This document shows positions 1 to 5,917 of a DNA stretch of 5,917 nt, piece after piece. Position numbers and translations under genes: made by a program. Numbering within the stretch: position 1 is the stretch's first letter; every line of letters starts with the position of its first letter. The notes beneath the pieces were generated by a model, which searched no databases, was not told the origin of the DNA, and was given only the letters and a program-made list of their open reading frames with translations. The DNA is taken from positions 1-5,917 of the forward strand of contig CALGRC010000136.1 of NCBI GenBank assembly GCA_937959315.1. The letters are read 5' to 3'. Source of the DNA: an uncultured Clostridia bacterium (GTDB lineage Bacteria > Bacillota > Clostridia > UMGS1810).

Positions 1-1453
1 ATAAAAGCTGATGCGTCTCATCCATACCATCGGTGTCAATAACGATTTTTTCTTCCTGCTGTTTTGCTGGTTCCGCCGGCGCACCGGCCTTTTTGAATTT
101 TTTTAAAATCTCCATCACAAACACGGCAATGAGTGCAAACCCAAACGTGATGACCGCCAAAAAAGCGGCAATAAACTTTACTGGCTTATCGCTGGTCACT
201 TCCGGCAAAATCAGGTATTGAAAATCCTCGTTAACCATAGAATGGTATAATTCATCCAGCGTTTGGTTGGCCGTCTGGCTATACTGCTGTGACAGCACGG
301 AAATTTCCTCTAAGATAGTTTCGTTTTTTTCCAGCAGCGCCGCTTTTGTTTCCGCAGACACAGCATCGGCAGTATAGGCCGCAATAATGGTATGGTAATA
401 CTCGATGGTATGCGTTGCATCCGTCATATTGCCTGCATGCTCCGTATAGTTTAATATGATGTCGTCATACGTATTTTGATACTGCTCTAAATCCGCATCT
501 TCCAAAACGGTCCGGTCGCGGTTGTTGGTGGAATCTACATTGCTTTGTACTTGGTCGGCCTGGCTGTACAGGCCCGCCCGTTTATACGAATCATAAAAGG
601 AACGGATTTCCGCTTTGTAGTTTTCAGAAATGGCATAATCTACATCCGCCGCCTCCTGTAAATCCTTCACTTTTTTCTGATAGCTCTTGATGACCATTTC
701 CCGGTCTTTGGCCAGGTTCCCGGCCCGCACATTGCCGTAATATTTTGCATACTGAATATCCCTCAAATTTTGGTAAAGCAGCGACAAATCAGAAAAAGTA
801 TATCCGGTTGCCACCGAGCGGAAGTCCGGATAATACCCCGCCATTTCATCCAAATAACCAATGATGTCTTCTAACCTTTGATTCATCTCATCGGCAATTA
901 CAATGTATTCTGCGCCGGAATTGCTTACAACCTTTGCAAAATCATTGACGGTTTTTTTATTGTAATAATTGGCCAGCAAATATTCATCATACTCCCGGAT
1001 TATACTGCTGAACATCTTTGGACCGAATGCATCGCCCCAATCGGCGTCATAGGTAAACCGCATCACATATTCGGTCGCAACCACATCGTATTTTTCCCCC
1101 AGCAACGCAGCCGACTCCGACACTTCCCGGTCCAAATCCGGGATGACTGGGCTAATGGAAATATTCTGCCGGATCCCTTTGACATCTACGCCTTGTAATC
1201 CAATATTTTCCATGGCAGCTTGGATAACAACCGGATTTTGGATTTCATAAGGGTCAAGCTTGCTGACGCCGTCGGGTGCCAGCCCTTCAGCGGCTTCCGA
1301 ATGGTTATATTGAAAGCCCAGCTAACAGGTGTACGTCTGCGTCATTGCAGCAAAACACGCGCCCGCAAGCCCCGCCGCCAGGGACAACGCCAGGATACGA
1401 AGCGCAAATTTGCGCACAATCTGTATCATTTCCGCAATATTCAATAAACCCAT
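1..1453 (-). pseudogene. Second Wzz-like polysaccharide co-polymerase-type protein, interrupted by an in-frame TAG; 3' end outside window
   Basis: Read from ATG at 1453, this frame gives 43 residues, a TAG at 1324-1322, then 440 uninterrupted sense codons to the window edge. The N-terminal piece has a basic start (VRKFALR) and a hydrophobic helix at about residues 16-36, ending QTYTC just before the stop. Beyond it the frame resumes at once with LGFQYNHSEAAEGLAPDG, a long polar and coiled-coil-prone ectodomain, a second membrane helix near the C-terminus (about 170-100 on the DNA, FIAAFLAVITFGFALIAVF) and a basic, then acidic cytoplasmic tail. This two-helix layout is that of Wzz/PCP chain-length regulators. 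Length and layout match the preceding gene, and both share a V-N-E-(N/D)-(Y/F) patch before the last helix, so the two are probably paralogues. It starts 4 nt after the upstream stop, with GAGGAGG 12 nt before ATG. As written, full-length protein is not made unless the TAG is misread, suppressed or an error. Family assignment rests on topology. Confidence 0.8.
1322..1324 (-). other. In-frame amber (TAG) codon within the second co-polymerase gene
   Basis: The codons read ACC TGT TAG CTG GGC on the minus strand, codon 44 from the ATG at 1453. The reading frame is the same before and after it, so this is a substitution-type interruption, not a frameshift. TAG is the normal stop of the glycosyltransferase gene in this same operon (4292-4290), which argues against a genome-wide reassignment of TAG. 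Confidence 0.9.
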
Positions 1454-1457
1454 ACAG

Positions 1458-2900
1458 TTACGCCGCCTCCTCGGTCTGCTGGATTGCCCGGAACAGTTGT
1501 TTCCGGCGTTTCAGCTTGCGCCTGTCTAAAAACGACCATGCAAATACAACCAGGACAAACGCCGCCGCTGCGCCAAACACAAAGGCAGTTCCCATCTTTA
1601 AAATCAAACTGTTGGAGAGCAGTTCCCGGCTGCTAATTTTAGCCGTCACATAATTTTCATTGACAGCATTGTAATAGGATGTCACCACATCGCGCGCAAC
1701 TGCCGACAACGATTCATATTCCTGCCGAAACGCTTCCATCAAATGATCGCTTTTGGAAATCAGCCGGCCATGCTCCTCCGGCGTTTGTACCACGGTATTG
1801 TAAACAGCCAGTTCCTGGCTGCACTGGCTGATTTCCGCTCGGTACTCCGCGGCGCTCTCATCCGCGTCATGCTTTTGGTTCACCACCGTGTCAAATGCAG
1901 TCTTTGGGCGTGCCTGATACAGCCCATACTGTTCGTTCTGTACTACATTGATGAGGTTTTCTGTAAAGGTCTGGTCATAGTTTGCCATCGCATAGTCATT
2001 GATTTGCGACCGGTCCGCAGCCTTGTCATATTTGAGCGTATTATTTTCAATATTCACTTTCAGCTTGTTGGATATTAGTTCTACATCTTTGGAAATACCC
2101 GATGATTCAACAAAATCTGAAATACCATCTAACTGGTCGGCAACCAGGAAGGTATACCGGCGCTCCAGATCGCTCAGCGACAAATGGTGTACCGCGTCCA
2201 CAAACGCCGGTTCTTTTTGACCTAGGTTGCCCAGATAAGCAGTGATGGTATCAATCTTTGCCCGGTACATATCCAATTCTTCGCTGTAATCATAGTTGCC
2301 CGCCTCCACAGCCGCCGTCAATTCATAAAAACTGTCAATGCCGCCCAGCTGTTCTGCAATCCGGACGCGGTTTACCTCTACCAGCGCCCGCAAGAAATCC
2401 CCGCTGTAATCCCGGCTGAACAGCCGGTTCAATAAGTTCTTGTCCCGGTAGTCGTGTGGCTGGATAAACGTAATTTTATATTCATTTGCCACATAGCTGA
2501 AGTCGTTGCCTTCGCTGCGCGCCGAAGATACGGCATCCCCGGCAGAGCTTTCCAGATAACTGTAGATAAAAAAGCTGTTGCGGATATCCTCCACTGTGAA
2601 ATTTTCATATTTCCCTTCAGCTTTCATCACATCCAATGCTGCCTGCAGGTTTTCATCACTGACAAAGTCATAGTAGATAAACCGGCTGCCATTGGGATAT
2701 TTCGACTGTGCAATCTGCGGGAAGGTCAATACGATATCCGCCCGCGAAGCGGCATATTCCATGTAGGCCACCCTGCCAAAATATAAAAGGGAACATGCCA
2801 GCCCTGCCGCAACCATAGCCGATACCAGTTTTTTAAACTTGGTGATCCGGCCGATATAAAAGACCCGTTTGAACCATTTGCCCTGCTTCAGCCGTTTCAA
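1458..2900 (-). CDS. Large two-TM Wzz-like polysaccharide co-polymerase-type membrane protein
   Basis: This 480-residue protein has a strongly basic N-terminus, a membrane helix at about residues 23-45, a roughly 385-residue polar ectodomain, a second helix at about 432-457 and a basic cytoplasmic tail (DRRKLKRRKQ). That topology is typical of polysaccharide co-polymerases (Wzz/CpsC-like), which set chain length together with a polymerase. I recognise the architecture rather than a diagnostic sequence motif. At about 480 residues it is much longer than the usual 230-250-residue Gram-positive YveK/CpsC proteins, and no Walker-type kinase is fused or adjacent. The start is TTG at 2900-2898, whose last two bases belong to the preceding TGA stop. 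GGAGGTG sits 8 nt upstream, and the next in-frame ATG (codon 29) lies inside the first helix, so TTG is the best start. It overlaps the sugar transferase gene by 4 nt and lies 4 nt before its interrupted paralogue. Role in chain length or export is inferred. Confidence 0.82.
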   Translation of the reverse strand: MKRLKQGKWFKRVFYIGRITKFKKLVSAMVAAGLACSLLYFGRVAYMEYAASRADIVLTFPQIAQSKYPNGSRFIYYDFVSDENLQAALDVMKAEGKYENFTVEDIRNSFFIYSYLESSAGDAVSSARSEGNDFSYVANEYKITFIQPHDYRDKNLLNRLFSRDYSGDFLRALVEVNRVRIAEQLGGIDSFYELTAAVEAGNYDYSEELDMYRAKIDTITAYLGNLGQKEPAFVDAVHHLSLSDLERRYTFLVADQLDGISDFVESSGISKDVELISNKLKVNIENNTLKYDKAADRSQINDYAMANYDQTFTENLINVVQNEQYGLYQARPKTAFDTVVNQKHDADESAAEYRAEISQCSQELAVYNTVVQTPEEHGRLISKSDHLMEAFRQEYESLSAVARDVVTSYYNAVNENYVTAKISSRELLSNSLILKMGTAFVFGAAAAFVLVVFAWSFLDRRKLKRRKQLFRAIQQTEEAA

Positions 2901-4300
2901 TGCGTTTTCACCTCCGCCTGTGTTTTTACAACCGTTTTCTCTTTAAAATCAGCTTCCCCCTCCGCCGCCGATTTCAAAAAGAGGGTCTTGGTTGTCAGCA
3001 ATATGATTTTAAAATCCAAAAATAGTGAATAATGCGTAATATAAAACAAATCGTAATATGTCCTATCGTGTATGTAAGTAGAGTACCGCCCATAGACATG
3101 CGACAAGCTGGTCAGGCCTGCTTTCACCGCAAACCGGTAATCATAATTTTCTATCTCTTCTTTGAACAATTTGACAAATACCGGCCGTTCGGGCCGCGGG
3201 CCAACGACGCTCATATCGCCTTTTACAATATTGACCAGCTGCGGCAATTCATCCAGCCGGCATGCGCGCAAAAACCTCCCAACCGGCGTAATGCGCGGAT
3301 CATCCTTTTCGGCAAATTTCGGCCCGCATATCTTTTCTGCATCGGGTATCATCGTGCGGAATTTGTACATTTCAAACGCCCTTTGATCCTGTGTCAGCCG
3401 AACCTGTTTATAAAAAACGGGCCCGGGAGATGTCAGTTTAATGGCCGCTGCAATACATGCCATCGGGATGGCCGCCAGGATGATCCCAACTATCGAAAGC
3501 GCCAGGTCAACTGCCCGCTTGACCGCCAGTTCTAAACGGGTCAGCGATTTTTTCGGCATGTACAGCGTCAATACATCGTCAAACCGGACCAGGCGGGCGT
3601 TGGTCTTTCCCACGTCAATCATTTTTGGGACAATAAACAAATCTTTGTTGCATTTCATGGCGGTATTGACCGCCGTATGGTACTCGGCATCCGTCAGCCC
3701 ATCCAGGATACAGACGGCGTCATAGGGCGGGAACTGTTCCTCTACAAACCGGTCAAACGCCTCTGCATCCAACCCTTCCGTATTTTCATACCACGAATCA
3801 TAATTTTTCAGTGCGCCATATTTCATCCGTTTCATCCGGGGCATATTCTCCGCCGTCGAACCAACAATCAACAATTTGGGCTTCTTAAAATACCGCTCAT
3901 TGCCCCATACCCTATCCAATATGGCATCCACGGCAAATACCCCGGCAATTTTGGCTGCGGCCAGCAGCGCGTCGGCGGCCAGTTTTTCCCGCGAAGCAAA
4001 AAAGATGGCATTCACCAAGCAGGCCAGGCCAAATGTGTATATGCAGGAAAGCGTTGTAATCAAAAACTTTTCATAAAGCCCCGAAACAGTCACCGTGTAC
4101 TTTTCCAGCAAATATAAGAAAGCAAGCGTCAATATGCCGTCCAGCGCATACAAAGCCGCCATATTACGCGGACCAATCGGGCCGCTTTCCGGAACCAGAA
4201 GCCAAGCCGACGCCAAAGCTGTAAAAACAGCCAGGAAATTTAACAAAAACGTATCCTTCTGTTCGCTGCGCCCATTGCGCACCCGCCGTCTATCCTGCAT
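2897..4300 (-). CDS. Polyprenyl-phosphate sugar-1-phosphate transferase (initiating glycosyltransferase)
   Basis: This 467-residue membrane enzyme belongs to the bacterial sugar transferase family (WbaP/EpsE/CpsE type). Members move a sugar-1-phosphate from a nucleotide sugar to undecaprenyl phosphate, the first membrane step of a polysaccharide repeat unit. Four hydrophobic helices lie at about residues 17-36, 48-65, 79-101 and 109-127. A soluble middle domain follows (KLLIVGSTAE at about 142). The catalytic domain starts near 258 with its membrane-dipping segment KRAVDLALSIVGIILA, then SPGPVFYKQVRL (291-302), YKFRTM (312-317), DDPRITPVGRFLR (333-345) and LDELPQL (349-355). The last carries the expected Asp-Glu pair D350/E351 and is followed by GDMSVVGPRPERP (361-373). 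The usual PG(I/L)TGLAQVxGR stretch is replaced by AGLTSLSHVYGR (394-405). ATG at 4300 has GGGGGGAG a few bases upstream and overlaps the glycosyltransferase end by 11 nt. The sugar substrate cannot be read from sequence. Confidence 0.93.
   Translation of the reverse strand: MQDRRRVRNGRSEQKDTFLLNFLAVFTALASAWLLVPESGPIGPRNMAALYALDGILTLAFLYLLEKYTVTVSGLYEKFLITTLSCIYTFGLACLVNAIFFASREKLAADALLAAAKIAGVFAVDAILDRVWGNERYFKKPKLLIVGSTAENMPRMKRMKYGALKNYDSWYENTEGLDAEAFDRFVEEQFPPYDAVCILDGLTDAEYHTAVNTAMKCNKDLFIVPKMIDVGKTNARLVRFDDVLTLYMPKKSLTRLELAVKRAVDLALSIVGIILAAIPMACIAAAIKLTSPGPVFYKQVRLTQDQRAFEMYKFRTMIPDAEKICGPKFAEKDDPRITPVGRFLRACRLDELPQLVNIVKGDMSVVGPRPERPVFVKLFKEEIENYDYRFAVKAGLTSLSHVYGRYSTYIHDRTYYDLFYITHYSLFLDFKIILLTTKTLFLKSAAEGEADFKEKTVVKTQAEVKTH
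2909..2915 (-). promoter_or_regulatory. Ribosome binding site for the TTG start of the co-polymerase gene
   Basis: GGAGGTG on the minus strand, 8 nt before the TTG at 2900, is a near-ideal Shine-Dalgarno site and decides this non-ATG start. It lies within the last codons of the sugar transferase gene, consistent with translational coupling. Confidence 0.75.
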
Positions 4301-5174
4301 GTTTCTCCCCCCTTCCCTTTTGGCCTGCCATTCCCTTAAAAATCCGTTCCTGTGCCATACGCAGTATTTTTAAAACAACCAGTATGCATGGCCGCAAATA
4401 GGCCAGCGCCCTGTAATACATGGTATCCATCCCCCAGGCCGGCAGTGTACGCACCAAGGTTTTGGAAATACAGGCGTTCGCACGGAATTTTTCCCGCAGA
4501 GGAAGCCCCTTCCCAGTTAACGACTGTGCATTCCGGCAGTAGTGGTACAAAGCCATATCTACGAAATAATACCGTTCCACCCGCTGGAACAGTGCGATAC
4601 AAAACTGCAAATCTTCTGCCGTTTTCAGTGCCTGGTCAAAAACCAGCCCTTCCATGCACTGTGTCCGTATCAACTTCATGCATACATGGTTCATGCTGAT
4701 GCCCGTTATCATTTTCAGATAAACCGCCCGCAGGGATTCCCCGAACAATTCCTTATCTGCTGGAAATGCGCCCCGCGGCAGTGCCTGTTTTCCGCCCGCA
4801 AAGTCATAGAGGAACCGGCATTGTACAACATCGCAATGATATGTTTCTGCTTTTTCCAGCAGAACCGCAAGCATATCCGGCTCCCAATAGTCATCGGCGT
4901 CTAAAAATGCCGTATATTCGCTGCAAAGCCGTTGCAATGCCCTATTCCGCGCCGCAGCAGCTCCCTGGTTTTTCGCCTGCCGGATACACACAAACCTGCT
5001 GTCCGCAGATGCAGCTTCACAGACGGCTGCCCAACTGCCGTCTGTTGAAGCATCGTCTACAAGAATGGCCTGCCAGCCGGCAAAAGTCTGGGCACGCACA
5101 CTGTCCAAACAGCGCTTTAAATACGGTCCAGCGTTGTACACCGGTATGATGATTTGCACTTTTGGCAGATACAT
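4290..5174 (-). CDS. Family 2 glycosyltransferase (GT-A fold), first gene of the polysaccharide operon
   Basis: From ATG at 5174 this is 294 residues, typical of cytoplasmic GT2 enzymes that add sugars from nucleotide donors to a lipid-linked repeat unit. Motifs in order are the nucleotide-binding start IIIPVYNAG (about 8-16), VDDASTDGS (39-47), NQGAAAARN (69-77), the metal-binding DAD region FLDADDYW (90-97) and the acceptor-side ED in TAEDLQF (185-191, E187/D188 as likely general-base region). A short hydrophobic patch near 261-270 (RPCILVVLKI) may help membrane contact. ATG codons occur at both 5180 and 5174, two codons apart. GGAAGGGGGG precedes both, with better spacing to 5174. A TTG at 5225 would extend the frame but lies inside the terminator hairpin and would add residues before the conserved start, so it is unlikely. 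The gene is first behind the riboswitch and overlaps the sugar transferase start by 11 nt. Donor and acceptor are unknown. Confidence 0.92.
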   Translation of the reverse strand: MYLPKVQIIIPVYNAGPYLKRCLDSVRAQTFAGWQAILVDDASTDGSWAAVCEAASADSRFVCIRQAKNQGAAAARNRALQRLCSEYTAFLDADDYWEPDMLAVLLEKAETYHCDVVQCRFLYDFAGGKQALPRGAFPADKELFGESLRAVYLKMITGISMNHVCMKLIRTQCMEGLVFDQALKTAEDLQFCIALFQRVERYYFVDMALYHYCRNAQSLTGKGLPLREKFRANACISKTLVRTLPAWGMDTMYYRALAYLRPCILVVLKILRMAQERIFKGMAGQKGRGEKHAG

Positions 5175-5180
5175 CCCCAT

Positions 5181-5190
5181 CCCCCCTTCC
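5181..5190 (-). promoter_or_regulatory. Ribosome binding site of the glycosyltransferase gene
   Basis: GGAAGGGGGG on the minus strand lies just upstream of ATGGGGATG. About 8 nt separate its AAGGGG core from the ATG at 5174, but only 2 nt from the ATG at 5180, which favours the inner start. It sits outside the terminator hairpin, so control here looks transcriptional, not by hiding the ribosome site. Confidence 0.6.
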
Positions 5191-5205
5191 AAACCATATT
5201 GCCAT

Positions 5206-5261
5206 AAAAAAAGCTGCAACCACAAACCTCCCCGTATCAGGAATTGTTTGTCATTGCAGCT
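5206..5261 (-). terminator. Intrinsic terminator forming the expression platform of the c-di-GMP riboswitch
   Basis: On the minus strand AGCTGCAA (5261-5254) pairs perfectly with TTGCAGCT (5219-5212). After a 2x2 internal loop, ACAAAC (5251-5246) pairs perfectly with GTTTGT (5227-5222), and TTCC/GGGA can extend the stem inward. The stem runs directly into seven T residues (5212-5206), the classical Rho-independent form. The 5' arm is shared with the aptamer: bases at 5261-5258 belong to the closing strand of the receptor-bearing helix, and 5250-5247 to the 3' strand of the basal helix. Terminator and folded aptamer therefore exclude each other. It sits before the polysaccharide genes and after the cyclase gene. 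Confidence 0.88.
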
Positions 5262-5330
5262 AAACTAGCATAGCATTCCGCCTTAGCCTTTTTGCTTTGC
5301 GTCACCGGTTTTCACCGGTTTTGCCAAATT
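5246..5330 (-). ncRNA. c-di-GMP-I (GEMM-I) riboswitch aptamer
   Basis: The minus strand shows the GEMM-I order of elements. GGCAAA at 5325-5320 is followed by an overlapping hairpin ACCGGT-GAAA-ACCGGT (5319-5304) with a perfect 6-bp stem and GNRA loop. Then comes the conserved core GACGCAAAGC (5303-5294) and a second helix carrying GCTAAG (5287-5282) opposite TATGC (5272-5268). That is the 11-nt tetraloop receptor with its outer C-G pair swapped to G-C, capped by a short GC stem. Weak basal pairing TTTG (5328-5325) with CAAA (5250-5247) closes the fold. Known members bind the second messenger c-di-GMP. The G matching position 20 of the Vibrio Vc2 aptamer is kept (5324), which points to c-di-GMP rather than cGAMP. 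The base matching C92 appears to be A (5251). The aptamer begins at the stop codon of the cyclase gene and overlaps the terminator. Identification is by eye from motifs. Confidence 0.87.
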
Positions 5331-5917
5331 ATTGATTTTTCTTCGCAGCGGGATCCGGTTCGCCCGGCCGCCGCACATAATAGCATCCCCTGCCCTGTTG
5401 CTTTGCTGTATACATTGCATCGTCTGCTTCAAAATACAACTGTGCATAATCGGTCCCCGCCCCAGAAAAGGATACGCCGACACTACAGCTTACACCTAAC
5501 AACTGGCCTTTCCACTGGATTTGTGACATTTGATATAAGAAGCGTTCTATTTCCCTGAATAATGCTGGCTTGGATACTTTTTCTGTAAAAATAACAAATT
5601 CATCCCCGCCAATCCGGCCTAAATAAGTATTTTCAAACACTGCCTGCATAGATTTGCCGCATTCCATCAGTACATAATCCCCGCATGGGTGCCCGTAGGT
5701 ATCATTGATAGATTTGAAGTTATCCATGTCTACTACCAACAGGGCATACAGCGCAGATTCAGCTGCACACAGCCGTTTTTGCACAAAACTTTCAATTGCC
5801 GCTTTATTTAAAAGCCCCGTCAATGGATCTTTTTGTACAGCATACTCCAATTCGGCAATGGCCTGCTGGTGTTCGGTTACATCATGCAGCATGCCAATCC
5901 CAAAGATGGGGTATCCA
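5329..5917 (-). CDS. PAS-GGDEF diguanylate cyclase, C-terminal part (5' end outside window)
   Basis: The frame is open to the right edge, and about 195 residues are visible. The first ones (YPIFGIGMLHDVTEHQQ) look like the last strand and exit helix of a PAS domain, so the ATG at 5892 is internal rather than the true start. The GGDEF domain follows: DPLTGLLNK, DMDNFKSINDTYGH with its metal-binding Asp, the active-site loop RIGGDEF and the C-terminal SVGVS...ADDAMYTAKQQGR. All signature residues for making c-di-GMP from two GTP are present, so an active enzyme is expected. The inhibitory RxxD site normally found just before the signature is absent; the matching residues read FENT. The short tail ends EPDPAAKKNQ at a TAA (5331-5329) abutting the riboswitch. 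The gene lies on the same strand as the polysaccharide operon it probably influences. The sensor input is unseen because the N-terminus is missing. Confidence 0.93.
   Translation of the reverse strand, partial: GYPIFGIGMLHDVTEHQQAIAELEYAVQKDPLTGLLNKAAIESFVQKRLCAAESALYALLVVDMDNFKSINDTYGHPCGDYVLMECGKSMQAVFENTYLGRIGGDEFVIFTEKVSKPALFREIERFLYQMSQIQWKGQLLGVSCSVGVSFSGAGTDYAQLYFEADDAMYTAKQQGRGCYYVRRPGEPDPAAKKNQ

Noticed and set aside
1322..1324. Explaining the TAG as pyrrolysine or a reassigned stop
   Set aside because: No pyl genes are visible, TAG ends the glycosyltransferase gene in this operon, and the context has no recognised readthrough signal. A plain nonsense change or an error is simpler.
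3032..3535. A 167-codon plus-strand open frame, with several similar plus-strand frames across 878-5149
   Set aside because: They lie wholly antisense to well-supported genes with clear motifs, have no family features of their own, and are the shadows expected opposite these codons.
4336..4602. Minus-strand 88-codon frame inside the glycosyltransferase gene
   Set aside because: It is an overlapping alternative frame with no ribosome site or recognisable domain, inside a gene with intact GT2 motifs.
5175..5225. N-terminal extension of the glycosyltransferase from a TTG at 5225
   Set aside because: That codon lies in the terminator stem, lacks a ribosome site, and the conserved GT2 start plus a strong Shine-Dalgarno point to ATG at 5174 or 5180.
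5302..5321. A 10-base tandem direct repeat (TCACCGGTTT twice)
   Set aside because: It is explained by the aptamer hairpin: the palindromic ACCGGT occurs on both sides of a GAAA loop, which looks like a direct repeat on the plus strand.
5377..5385. Possible extended -10 promoter element TGCTATTAT on the minus strand, 47 nt before the riboswitch
   Set aside because: It is inside the cyclase coding sequence and has no convincing -35 box at the right distance. A dedicated leader promoter cannot be called from this alone.
5329..5892. Treating ATG 5892 as the true start of a stand-alone GGDEF protein
   Set aside because: The frame stays open to the window edge, and the residues before this Met (YPIFGIG) continue into a PAS-type C-terminal strand, so the gene is truncated by the window.

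Overview
The window looks like chromosomal DNA of a Gram-positive anaerobe of the Clostridia type. This is an inference from purine-rich Shine-Dalgarno sites (including one driving a TTG start), roughly balanced base composition, the style of the co-polymerase-like proteins, and a GEMM-I riboswitch, a class common in clostridia. No 16S or other lineage marker is present. Every gene supported here lies on the minus strand, so the transcription order is right to left.

Layout in transcription order. (1) 5917-5329: the 3' part of a PAS-GGDEF diguanylate cyclase gene, 5' end outside the window. (2) 5330-5206: a leader RNA with the marks of a c-di-GMP-I (GEMM-I) riboswitch: a GAAA-capped hairpin, the GACGCAAAGC core and an 11-nt tetraloop-receptor motif. 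It is followed by an intrinsic terminator whose 5' arm reuses the 3' strands of the aptamer. (3) 5174-4290: a family 2 glycosyltransferase. (4) 4300-2897: a membrane polyprenyl-phosphate sugar-1-phosphate transferase that would start a polysaccharide repeat unit. (5) 2900-1458: a large two-TM Wzz-like co-polymerase-type protein starting at TTG. (6) 1453 to the left edge: a second protein of the same architecture, interrupted by one in-frame amber codon (TAG, 1324-1322) just after its first membrane helix. The remaining 440 codons to the window edge are open.

The four polysaccharide genes overlap or are separated by 4 nt, so they form the start of one extracellular-polysaccharide operon. Enzyme and switch fit together: the cyclase makes c-di-GMP, and the leader between cyclase and operon appears to sense it. 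Because ligand-bound aptamer and terminator cannot form together, the predicted logic is that high c-di-GMP allows transcription into the polysaccharide genes (an ON switch). The cyclase also lacks the usual RxxD product-inhibition site. The two most notable points are this c-di-GMP-to-polysaccharide circuit encoded in adjacent DNA, and the isolated amber codon in the second co-polymerase gene. No tRNA, rRNA, CRISPR array, insertion sequence or attachment site was seen, and no gene-free stretch reaches 300 bases.
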